This document shows, piece after piece, positions 1-7,536 of a DNA stretch of 58,283 bases. Numbering within the stretch: the first letter of the stretch is position 1; each line of letters opens with the position of its first letter. The translations under genes were made by a program, and so were the position numbers. The stretch comes from an uncultured Eubacterium sp. Lineage in GTDB: Bacteria > Bacillota > Clostridia > Lachnospirales > Lachnospiraceae. The notes beneath the pieces were generated by a model, which worked only from the letters and a program-made list of their open reading frames with translations, had not been told where the DNA came from and searched no databases. The stretch covers positions 1 through 58,283 of the forward strand of contig CAJTZN010000021.1 in the NCBI GenBank assembly GCA_910584065.1, read 5' to 3'.

Positions 1-49
1 TGGATAATTTCTCCTGATAAAACCGGTTTAATTTCTCAATACGCTCCAT
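1..49 (-). CDS. N-terminus of a gene running off the left edge, unidentified
   Basis: Only 16 codons are inside the window (MERIEKLNRFYQEKLS), beginning at an ATG at base 49. A ribosome binding site (GCGGAGGAG) sits 8 bases upstream, inside the end of the preceding gene, so it is probably co-transcribed with the ketoisomerase gene. The fragment is too short to assign to a family. From context it should be another glycan or sugar-nucleotide gene. Confidence 0.5.
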   Translation of the reverse strand, partial: MERIEKLNRFYQEKLS

Positions 50-51
50 TC

Positions 52-498
52 TCACATCTCCTCCGCTCGTCCTGAATGTTTTTGTTCCTCTATTCCGCTG
101 CCTGCCCTTACATGTTCGACAAATTCCTGATAATCCCGGATATAATCCCCTTCGTCATAATAATCCGAAGCCAGGACCATCAATACCGCATCTTCTGAAA
201 AATCATACATCTCCCTCCACATATCACATGGCACATATAATCCTTCATACGGTTTTTCCAAAAAAACTTTTTTTCTTTCACTTCCATTATCTAATAAAAT
301 TTTACATGAACCATGTATGCATATTAAAATCTGCTCCAGACTTTTATGGGCGTGATATCCCCGGCGCACTCCTTCCTGTGTATCGTACACATAATAAACC
401 CTTTTAATTTCAAATGGAATATCTTTTAACTCTTCCAACGCAACCAGCTGGCCCCTCTCATCCCCATGCTGCTGGAATGTATATTTCACAACCTGCAT
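52..498 (-). CDS. dTDP-sugar 3,4-ketoisomerase, WxcM/FdtA/QdtA-type cupin
   Basis: The 148-residue product is a single cupin barrel of the WxcM-like family, which isomerises dTDP-4-keto-6-deoxyglucose to the 3-keto sugar on the way to 3-amino-3,6-dideoxyhexoses. Visible signatures are the N-terminal HGDERGQLVALE strand, the RRGYHAHKSLEQ segment with the family's paired histidines, and a conserved LYVPCDMW strand. The length is normal for a stand-alone ketoisomerase of this family. Start is the ATG at 498, with GAGGGAGGA upstream. It has its own sigma-A-type promoter in the gap behind the acetyltransferase gene, so it may be expressed independently of the rest of the island. In Fuc3N/Qui3N pathways an aminotransferase and an acetyltransferase complete the sugar; an acetyltransferase gene is next door, but no aminotransferase dedicated to this step is visible inside the window. 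FdtA and QdtA cannot be told apart by eye. Confidence 0.85.
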   Translation of the reverse strand: MQVVKYTFQQHGDERGQLVALEELKDIPFEIKRVYYVYDTQEGVRRGYHAHKSLEQILICIHGSCKILLDNGSERKKVFLEKPYEGLYVPCDMWREMYDFSEDAVLMVLASDYYDEGDYIRDYQEFVEHVRAGSGIEEQKHSGRAEEM

Positions 499-539
499 AC
501 AACGTCCTCCCTCGGTAGTTCATGCAAAAAACTGATTAA

Positions 540-568
540 AGTATAACATTCTTCTAAATTAACGTCAA
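540..568 (-). promoter_or_regulatory. Sigma-A promoter for the ketoisomerase gene
   Basis: On the minus strand, -35 TTGACG (563-568) and -10 TATACT (540-545) are separated by exactly 17 bases. Each hexamer matches five of six consensus positions. It lies between the stop codon of the acetyltransferase gene (576) and the ketoisomerase start (498). Confidence 0.7.
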
Positions 569-575
569 GAATGTG

Positions 576-1460
576 CTAACACTCCTGTTTTCTTACCTCA
601 TAAAAATCAAACAAGTCTTTTAATGATCCACTTTGCAAAACAGGAATCACCTGCCAGATTTCCTCCCATTTCCAATCCCACCATCTGATCTGAAGCAGCT
701 GTCTGACCTCCTCATCAGAAAATCTCTTTCTGATCGGTTTCGCCGGTATCCCTCCCACGATCGTATATGGCTCTACATCCTTGGTCACACAGGCATTTGC
801 AGCTATCACACTCCCATCTCCGATCGTAACACCTGACATGATCGTCACACCGCTTCCAATCCACACGTCATTGCCGATCGTTATATCGCCTTTGGAATAC
901 GGATGTCCATCTATATAGAAAAACTCTGACATAAAAGCATTAAAAGGATAGGCAGAGCACCAGTCGGTCCGGTGTTCTCCTCCCAGCATGATCTTCACAT
1001 CAGGTGCAAAAGAACAGAATTTTCCTATTTTCAATTTCCCTCCATATTGCTGAATATCTGGATAGCCGTATGAAAAATCACCAATCTCAACATTTGCAAT
1101 CTCATAGCAATTGCAATGCTCCCGTTTTATTTTCTCCGCATAATACTCCATTTTCATATGGGGAGGCAGATAATCCGTTACCTCAAAATCAACTTTGATC
1201 TTTTCAGCAGAAAACCCGAGTTTTCCCAAAATGCCGATATACGTTTCATACATGTTCTTCTCGCAGCACAGAAAAACAACGTCATAACAGGGATTAATCC
1301 TTTCGATATCCAAAACCGGTATGATCTCACATGTAAAGTAATCCGAACTAGTTTGATCCTCAGACAGGACCAGCTCCAATTCAAAAACCTCTTCGGAACG
1401 ATTCAGCCATATATACAGTTCTTCCATTTTTGCCATACGGCCAATTAGTAATGTCTTCAT
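576..1460 (-). CDS. Left-handed beta-helix (CatB-type) acetyltransferase with N-terminal sugar-binding-like domain
   Basis: The C-terminal half is a hexapeptide-repeat acyltransferase: the run from about residue 125 to 245 contains IGKFCSFAPDVKI, DITIGNDVWIGSGVTIMSG and VTIGDGSVIAANACVTKD, followed by the family closing motif VGGIPAKPIRKRF. This is the xenobiotic/sugar acetyltransferase (CatB, VatD) architecture, using acetyl-CoA. The first 90 residues start MKTLLIG and look like a Rossmann-type domain as in PglD-like proteins. I prefer the ATG at 1460 (GAGG 5 bases upstream); an in-frame ATG at 1481 would add seven residues and overlap the upstream gene's stop. In this island it most likely N- or O-acetylates a flagellin sugar, possibly the 3-amino sugar implied by the adjacent ketoisomerase gene. 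The substrate is inferred only. Confidence 0.82.
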   Translation of the reverse strand: MKTLLIGRMAKMEELYIWLNRSEEVFELELVLSEDQTSSDYFTCEIIPVLDIERINPCYDVVFLCCEKNMYETYIGILGKLGFSAEKIKVDFEVTDYLPPHMKMEYYAEKIKREHCNCYEIANVEIGDFSYGYPDIQQYGGKLKIGKFCSFAPDVKIMLGGEHRTDWCSAYPFNAFMSEFFYIDGHPYSKGDITIGNDVWIGSGVTIMSGVTIGDGSVIAANACVTKDVEPYTIVGGIPAKPIRKRFSDEEVRQLLQIRWWDWKWEEIWQVIPVLQSGSLKDLFDFYEVRKQEC

Positions 1461-1471
1461 ATGGTCCTCAC

Positions 1472-3052
1472 TCAAACACATAATGCTGCCTCAACCAAAT
1501 ACTGGTACGCATCAAATTCCTTCCAATCCGCAATTCCCTCAATCTGAAACAAGGCTTCTATCATTCTCCTGTTTTCAGGACTGTCTTCCAAAAAGCCCTC
1601 CCTGTGATCATTTTTCTGCACTGCTTTCACCACGTATCCGGTATCCTGAAGCATCTTTTGGATTTCACGTAATGTAAATAGATGAATGTGGGTGCGGTCT
1701 AATAACCCCGCATCCCGATAAGTAAAATTACCCTTTAAGAGATTTATGACGATCTCAATATTCATCAAATTAGGTATACTCGCCAAAATAGTGCCATCCT
1801 GTTTCAGAAAATGCTTCATTCGTTCAAGAACCTGTTCCGGACGGCGAAGATGCTCCAAAACATCCGCAAAGATAATATAATCAAACATATTCTTCTCATA
1901 CGGGATTTCCATTGTTTCAATATCCCCGACGACGATATCTGCCATATATTTTCCGTATGCTGCCACATGTTCCATCAATTCTATCCCGTAAACATGAGCG
2001 TTTGGATATTGGCACCGGATTGCAGATAACGTAGTACCACAACCACACCCCACTTCCAGGACCCAAATTTCCTCCTGTTGTTCATGGTGGATCTTTTCCA
2101 CAATATCCAACCGGCTGGCAAAATAATAGGGAACAGAAAACCCCCATCTATCTTTTAACCGATCAAAATCATCCGGATCATACTGAATATGCTCCTTACC
2201 CCGGCGCCAAATAAAAGAATTATAACACAGCACAGCTTCACGGCCAGCTCCCGCCAGCTTCATACCATAATCGATACAGGAATACCAGCATGTCTGATCT
2301 GTTTCAAAAAGGCCGACTCGGTCCAGCGCACTTCTCTTGATCAACAGAGAAAAGGAATCCAGCCACAATCTGTTTTCATGTGCAAAGTCATCTGGTATAT
2401 TTAAATTTTCTGAAGCGGCTATATACTCCTCCATCGTTTTGCAGGGGGGCTCAAACCTCTGCAGTTTGTCACCTACATTGGAGATCCCACCAGCAGCGCC
2501 GATCGTTTGTCTTTCATACAGGCTCATACGAAGCCAAAATAACGTATTTGGCAGCAATACAGCGTCACTGCTCATCAAATAAATGTCATTATGGATTTTT
2601 GTATTTTTTATTCCGGTATTGATCCCCTCTCCAAAACTTTCCTTCTTACTCTCCGAACATATAAACCTGGCTCTCTCGCATTTTTCAGCTTGCTCGTACA
2701 CATACCTAAAGGACGGTTGGCAAACCACCACGATCTCATACAGTGTCCCTGACTGCTGTTCTTGTATACTATCTAATGCTTCTCGCAGTACCGAAACATC
2801 ATCCTGCGCCAAAATCACTATGGATACTGGGTTTACACTAAAATCCGGCTGACTGGCTGCACGTTCCAACTCTTTCTCTAAACTCTGCTTCTCTTCCCGC
2901 TCATTACAGAAATGGATCCCCTGTTCATAACATAAATAAGCCAGGTTACTTTGTCCCTGCTCCGCATAATAACGCCCGAGCAAACCATACCATTCATAAT
3001 GCAGTGGATTTTGCTGCATCCCTTGTATGATCTCTTTATACTCATTCTGCAT
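1472..3052 (-). CDS. TPR / GT2 glycosyltransferase / SAM methyltransferase fusion
   Basis: Three parts are visible in about 526 residues. A short N-terminal helical segment (residues 1-60, YYAEQGQSNLAYLCYEQG) resembles a TPR pair. Residues 70-300 form a GT2-fold glycosyltransferase (VSIVILAQDD, later IYLMSSDAVLLPNTL in place of the DXD strand, then LFETDQTCWYSCIDYGMKL). Residues 330-500 are a class I SAM methyltransferase (VLEVGCGCGTTLSA motif I, FDYIIFADVLEHL). The chosen ATG at 3052 has AAGGAAG 8-9 bases upstream; an upstream GTG at 3082 would overlap the previous gene's stop. The fusion implies a sugar is transferred and O-methylated by one polypeptide, as in flagellin or capsule glycan loci. 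The acceptor and sugar are unknown. Confidence 0.8.
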   Translation of the reverse strand: MQNEYKEIIQGMQQNPLHYEWYGLLGRYYAEQGQSNLAYLCYEQGIHFCNEREEKQSLEKELERAASQPDFSVNPVSIVILAQDDVSVLREALDSIQEQQSGTLYEIVVVCQPSFRYVYEQAEKCERARFICSESKKESFGEGINTGIKNTKIHNDIYLMSSDAVLLPNTLFWLRMSLYERQTIGAAGGISNVGDKLQRFEPPCKTMEEYIAASENLNIPDDFAHENRLWLDSFSLLIKRSALDRVGLFETDQTCWYSCIDYGMKLAGAGREAVLCYNSFIWRRGKEHIQYDPDDFDRLKDRWGFSVPYYFASRLDIVEKIHHEQQEEIWVLEVGCGCGTTLSAIRCQYPNAHVYGIELMEHVAAYGKYMADIVVGDIETMEIPYEKNMFDYIIFADVLEHLRRPEQVLERMKHFLKQDGTILASIPNLMNIEIVINLLKGNFTYRDAGLLDRTHIHLFTLREIQKMLQDTGYVVKAVQKNDHREGFLEDSPENRRMIEALFQIEGIADWKEFDAYQYLVEAALCV

Positions 3053-3078
3053 CTTTGTTACTTCCTTTCTTTCCAGGC

Positions 3079-5088
3079 TCACGAATAGCGGATCAAATGA
3101 CCGATCCTCTCCAACAGATACTCTTCATACTGTTTCAGATTCACATGCGCCGATATATTCCGCCCTTTATCATCGACTGCCCAAATCTTCCTTTTTCCCA
3201 CATCAACACGGAACGCCTTTTCCATCGCCTGCTCCGTTTTATAATAAACATGAAAATCTCTTCCATGAAACGCTGCCTGATAGGGATCCCCCACAAACAG
3301 GCTTTGGGTAAACGCAAATTCCCGTTCCTGTTCGCCGCCAAACACATGCGGAAGAGCCGCGTCCGTCCCCTCATAATCATATGAGACTCCCGCCAGCTTA
3401 CAAATAATACCCGCATAATCCGTCGCCTGCATTACCTCATCACAATAACCTGCAGGAACACCTGCCGATCGGATCAACAATGGTATATTTGTCCTCTCAT
3501 GAGACATAAACGGCTGATCGTCACTGACGAGAAACGCCGTTCCATGATCTGAAAAAAGGGAAACCAAAATTTCATCTTCAGTATAGTGCGTTTCTATATA
3601 GTGATACAGCAGTCCCAAATACAGATCAATATGCCGCAGTTCCTGTTCAAAAATACAGATCCTGTTCGGGCTGTAACTCTGCTGGATCGTAGACTTGATC
3701 GTATTGTCTGCTATTCTTTTTACAAAAGGCACTCCCGCCTGAACATCAAGGGAACGCACAAATCCACTGGACACCTGATGAAGATCCTGAATATCAAGCC
3801 AGAGGAACTGACTGGTTTCATGAAATGTATCCAGATGTTCTACCGCGTCGCCCACGATTTCTTTTACCGTCAAACCTTGCGGGGAATCCTGAAATACAAA
3901 CCGATCCATATTTTTTATGTACCCCTGCAAAGGCGTTGCGCTGTCATTCCCGCTGATCCTTGCCGTCACATATCCCGCATCCTTGAAATAATCGGTCAGC
4001 ACCTTCCCCGCCCCCATAAAATTCCAGCGGAACATCTCATCTAGATTCATATGCTGCGAAGGGTAGCGCCCCGTCCAGTAGGTCGCCATGCTTGGATTCG
4101 TATACTCTGAACAGGAATAATACTGTTCACAGATCATCCCCTTCTTAAAAAAGTGGTATGTATTCGGCATAAGATCCTTTAATTTCTCACCCTTTACCGC
4201 CTTATAATTCAAGCTGTCCAAAAAGATGTTCAGTACCAGCTTTTTCCGTGTTTCATCCGTCTGCTTTCTCAATGGGATCGGCTTCCCAAATATAGCAGGC
4301 AGACGTGTCAAAAAATGCGCCCTGTCTTTCACCGGAAGATAGCAGTATTTTCCAGTCGCCATCGGCAGATAATATTTCTTGTTTGAAGTCTTTGTCTCAA
4401 ACATCGTATTAGCGCTCTCACACTGAAGATCGCAATCGATCGCTACCGGCACAAGCATTTCTTTTCCCGGTACATTCAGACGGTATTCTGTTCCCTCATC
4501 TTCAATCGGAAACATCTCACATTTAGTCGTATGGGCATCTCGATTCCTCTCCGGGGCATAGAGAGATTCAAACCAGCCATTTTCCCTGCCGACATAATAA
4601 CGCTGTCCCCAAAAGTCTGTAATAACCTCCCCGATCAATTCACCATCGTTATGTTTAAATGGATCGTGGATCATATACTGATATGCCAGGTCCAATGAAA
4701 CCAGCTTATCCTCACCTTCCATTTCCCTGATCCGCTCGGAAAGTGCTGCCAATTTACCCCTCAACTCTTCTTTATCAACTGGAAACATATGATAGTAATC
4801 TTCTAAAAATATAACCCTCAAATAATAGTCATAAGCTTCCGACACATGATCGTTCCGTTCAAGACAATAAGCGTGATTATAATTCGCCTCGATCTCAAAT
4901 GGATTGGTAACAACAGCTTCACCAGAAATGCTAAGTGCCCTGTCATACTCTTCCTTCATAAGACAGATCGAAATGTCGAGCGAAAAGATCTCAAAATCAT
5001 TTGGCTGCACCGCCTTATATTGTTCCAGACAGGCGGCTGCCTGCTCACACTGTCCACTCTGAATGGCTTCTATTATCTTCCCCTTCAT
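3079..5088 (-). CDS. TPR-containing alkaline-phosphatase-superfamily (sulfatase-like) protein
   Basis: The 669-residue protein opens with TPR-like helices (residues 1-125), then an all-beta linker, then a sulfatase/phosphoethanolamine-transferase fold from about 280 to 600. Fold landmarks are NIFLDSLN (metal-binding Asp, about 288), YTNPSMATYWTGRYPSQH (nucleophile loop, about 328; Thr or Ser where sulfatases carry Cys), and LFSDHGTAF (metal-binding Asp-His, about 512) followed by a conserved MSHERTNIPLLIR block. There is no signal peptide or membrane segment, so it should act in the cytoplasm, unlike typical LtaS or EptA enzymes. Its start overlaps the stop of the upstream nucleotidyltransferase gene by ATGA, suggesting coupled translation. 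Hydrolysis or transfer of a phospho- or sulfo-ester on a sugar is inferred; the exact reaction cannot be read from the sequence. Confidence 0.75.
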   Translation of the reverse strand: MKGKIIEAIQSGQCEQAAACLEQYKAVQPNDFEIFSLDISICLMKEEYDRALSISGEAVVTNPFEIEANYNHAYCLERNDHVSEAYDYYLRVIFLEDYYHMFPVDKEELRGKLAALSERIREMEGEDKLVSLDLAYQYMIHDPFKHNDGELIGEVITDFWGQRYYVGRENGWFESLYAPERNRDAHTTKCEMFPIEDEGTEYRLNVPGKEMLVPVAIDCDLQCESANTMFETKTSNKKYYLPMATGKYCYLPVKDRAHFLTRLPAIFGKPIPLRKQTDETRKKLVLNIFLDSLNYKAVKGEKLKDLMPNTYHFFKKGMICEQYYSCSEYTNPSMATYWTGRYPSQHMNLDEMFRWNFMGAGKVLTDYFKDAGYVTARISGNDSATPLQGYIKNMDRFVFQDSPQGLTVKEIVGDAVEHLDTFHETSQFLWLDIQDLHQVSSGFVRSLDVQAGVPFVKRIADNTIKSTIQQSYSPNRICIFEQELRHIDLYLGLLYHYIETHYTEDEILVSLFSDHGTAFLVSDDQPFMSHERTNIPLLIRSAGVPAGYCDEVMQATDYAGIICKLAGVSYDYEGTDAALPHVFGGEQEREFAFTQSLFVGDPYQAAFHGRDFHVYYKTEQAMEKAFRVDVGKRKIWAVDDKGRNISAHVNLKQYEEYLLERIGHLIRYS

Positions 5089-6776
5089 TGTCTGTCCTCC
5101 AAACTAAGTTCCCATTCCAATGCCGCCACCAGCCGGTCATTGTCCTCCGGACTCCGTATCGCCGCTTTGATCAGCGAAGCCTCTTTGTCCCCTATAACCT
5201 CTGAATAATCACAAACAAGCAGGTTATCCTTCTGCAAAAGCTGTTTTACCATCTCATCTGACGACAAACCTGTCCTTTTTTGCAGGGCGAAGATGATAAA
5301 ATCGGACTGAGATGAAACGACCTGAACCCCATCAATACGAGCGAGTTTCCCTGTAAATCTTGCCCGTTCCTCACGAAAGCGGCAAAGCGAATCGGCATAA
5401 TCCCCTTTGTATTTTTCTGCTATTTGCAAGTAGAACTCCGCAAAAGAATTAATACGCCATTTCGGCATATCTTGCTTGATCCTCTTCATCGTCGATATAT
5501 CCCCGGACGCCAGAACGCCAAGCCGTAACCCCGGTATTCCAAAAGATTTTGAAAGATCCTTTGCCACAAAAAGATGTGGATTTTCTTTCAGCATATCCGG
5601 CGTGAGCAGCGAAGCATCTGCTTCATCCGCATAATCCACCGATGACTCATCTACCAGCATAAGTATTTCCTTCTCTTTTGTCCACTGGATCAACTGTTTC
5701 ATGTTCTCTTTCGATATATAATTTCCGGAAATCTCATCCGGATTTGACAACGTTAATATTGGTTCTTCCTGATTTTCTTTCAGACTCCGGATCAACTCCG
5801 TGAGACCATTTCCCACAACGATCTGTTCCTTTCGGATTGAAAAGTTTTTCGCCGCCAGCAGATCACTCGTATCATCTCCCGACGGATCATTTCCCACAAG
5901 CGTTTCCGTATTCGCTTTCAGTTCATCCAACATTTGGGACGGCGGATAAAACGGATTGGAAGCATTCGTAAAATCGATCATTTTCGGATATCTCCAATAC
6001 CCGCCTTTTCTATCACGTGTTACAAAATATCGCTTATCATCTTCAGCAAACAGCGAGGACGCGATATCCAAATCCTGAACATCATCAATCTCGTACCATT
6101 TCTGACCATCCAGACGTTTCGCCTTGATCGGCGGCTCATCCAACATCGTCAATACGCGGAGCACCTGTTCATAGTACTCATTATTTCCCAACGCTTTGGA
6201 ATAGGCGTCCAAAAACGGGACGTAATAATTTAGCGAAAACTCCCGGCTGAATTTATATAAATTAACCGTCTTATAATATTCCCTGCACTCATCAAATACA
6301 AATTTCTTACCCGGCACAAACACCTGAATACTGTCATCTTCTCCTAACTTAACACAAGTCCCGTCCATCCAGCTTTCATACTTATCGACCAGTGCCAGTG
6401 TCTCCCTCGGATCACTTAACAGGGTATCGATAACAGCATCATCAAATATCAGATCGGATTCCAAAAGAAGCGTATCCTCCCGGCACAGATATTCTTTCGC
6501 CAATGCAAGGGAATAAATATTATTCGTTTTATCAAAAATCGGATTTTTTACATATACCACCGGAGTCCGGATACCGAGAGAATCAATATACCTCATAAGC
6601 TTCTCTCCCTCATAGCCAACCACAATGACGATCCTTGACAGCTTCCGCCGCTCCAGCTGGTGGAGCATACGGTCGATCAGAGAAACACCATTTACCTCGA
6701 CCATGCACTTTGTATTGTGCTCGGTCAGATCCTTTAAACGTTTTCCCATCCCCGCTGCCAAAATGATTGCCTGCAT
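5085..6776 (-). CDS. Nucleotidyltransferase fused to a compact PLP-dependent (HisC/CobD-like) domain
   Basis: Residues 1-240 are a sugar/alcohol-phosphate nucleotidyltransferase (AIILAAGMGKRLKDLTEHN, TKCMVEVNG, LLLESDLIFD), nearest by eye to LicC-type cytidylyltransferases. Residues 262-560 are a fold-type I PLP domain: GNGLTELI, LMLVDESSVDY, and the Schiff-base lysine in DLSKSFGIPGLRLG (Lys410), with the following Arg. The PLP part is about 300 residues, some 60 short of HisC or CobD, because the segment between GNGLTELIRSL and the normal NPNNPTG loop is missing and that loop reads SNPDEISG. Start is the ATG at 6776 with AGGAGG 7 bases upstream. In Campylobacter capsule loci a related PLP enzyme (Cj1436) makes ethanolamine phosphate from serine phosphate; a CDP-activated amino alcohol is therefore a reasonable but unproven product here. 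Confidence 0.78.
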   Translation of the reverse strand: MQAIILAAGMGKRLKDLTEHNTKCMVEVNGVSLIDRMLHQLERRKLSRIVIVVGYEGEKLMRYIDSLGIRTPVVYVKNPIFDKTNNIYSLALAKEYLCREDTLLLESDLIFDDAVIDTLLSDPRETLALVDKYESWMDGTCVKLGEDDSIQVFVPGKKFVFDECREYYKTVNLYKFSREFSLNYYVPFLDAYSKALGNNEYYEQVLRVLTMLDEPPIKAKRLDGQKWYEIDDVQDLDIASSLFAEDDKRYFVTRDRKGGYWRYPKMIDFTNASNPFYPPSQMLDELKANTETLVGNDPSGDDTSDLLAAKNFSIRKEQIVVGNGLTELIRSLKENQEEPILTLSNPDEISGNYISKENMKQLIQWTKEKEILMLVDESSVDYADEADASLLTPDMLKENPHLFVAKDLSKSFGIPGLRLGVLASGDISTMKRIKQDMPKWRINSFAEFYLQIAEKYKGDYADSLCRFREERARFTGKLARIDGVQVVSSQSDFIIFALQKRTGLSSDEMVKQLLQKDNLLVCDYSEVIGDKEASLIKAAIRSPEDNDRLVAALEWELSLEDRQ

Positions 6777-6819
6777 GATCCATCCTCCTTTCTTCGTTAT
6801 ATGCACAAATTCCTAACTA

Positions 6820-7521
6820 TCAGCGTACCGTCGGATGTTCCTTCATCCATTCCCGGTAATAACTCTCATATTCGTCCACAAATGTATCTCTCCACCTCTC
6901 ATACTGCGACAGATTCAGAACATCATTTTCATGCAGACACCAGGGAGTTTCCATGTGCGGTACAACCACCTTATATCCAGCTTTCCAGAACTCTACACTC
7001 TGAGATGCGTCATAAAAATCCCACCCCTGAAACAAATCCTCGCGCCACGGCAGATCGTACTGGGTTGCCATCAAAAGCCCGTCCAATGCGATCACTTCCG
7101 CATACTCACTTTCTGCTCTCTCAAACAGGCAGTAACTCTTTTCATATATCCGGTCATTTAACAGTTCCCCGGTCCGGCGCCAGGTCCCATCCGACCACAT
7201 ACCGCCATCCTGCGCAATACTCTTATTTCCTGCCACGCCCAGCATGCCCACTTCCGGATATTTTTGAAACAGGGCTAATATGTCAAATAAAACATCCGGT
7301 TTTATGATCAGCACATCGTGATGAAGGTATATTTTATATTTGGCGTCTGTAGCTCCCATCGCCTCATTGTACCCACTCGTCATACTCCCTGCCTCACCGA
7401 CGACCAGTACCTCCACCTCGTATCCATCCGGCACAAGAAGCTGTTCCAGATAAATCTGACATTCCCTTGCCTGAAATTCATCATTGGAACACATGATAAA
7501 ACAAATCTTATTCTCGTCCAC
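6820..7521 (-). CDS. GT2-like glycosyltransferase (Glyco_tranf_2_5 family), single module
   Basis: The product of about 233 residues begins KICFIMCSND and carries the family landmarks EAGSMTSGYNEAM, AKYKIYLHHDVLI (the acidic residue of this strand is the likely metal/nucleotide ligand), DGLLMATQYDLPW and WDFYDASQSVEFW. This family (related to GT2, Pfam Glyco_tranf_2_5) is found in cell-surface and flagellar glycan loci. By eye it is about three-quarters identical to the first module of the adjacent 1247-residue protein, so it is a recent duplicate. I place the start at GTG 7521, 9 bases after AGGAGG; TTG 7527 is only 3 bases away from that site. Donor and acceptor are unknown. Confidence 0.8.
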   Translation of the reverse strand: MDENKICFIMCSNDEFQARECQIYLEQLLVPDGYEVEVLVVGEAGSMTSGYNEAMGATDAKYKIYLHHDVLIIKPDVLFDILALFQKYPEVGMLGVAGNKSIAQDGGMWSDGTWRRTGELLNDRIYEKSYCLFERAESEYAEVIALDGLLMATQYDLPWREDLFQGWDFYDASQSVEFWKAGYKVVVPHMETPWCLHENDVLNLSQYERWRDTFVDEYESYYREWMKEHPTVR

Positions 7522-7536
7522 TTGCAACGCCCTCCT

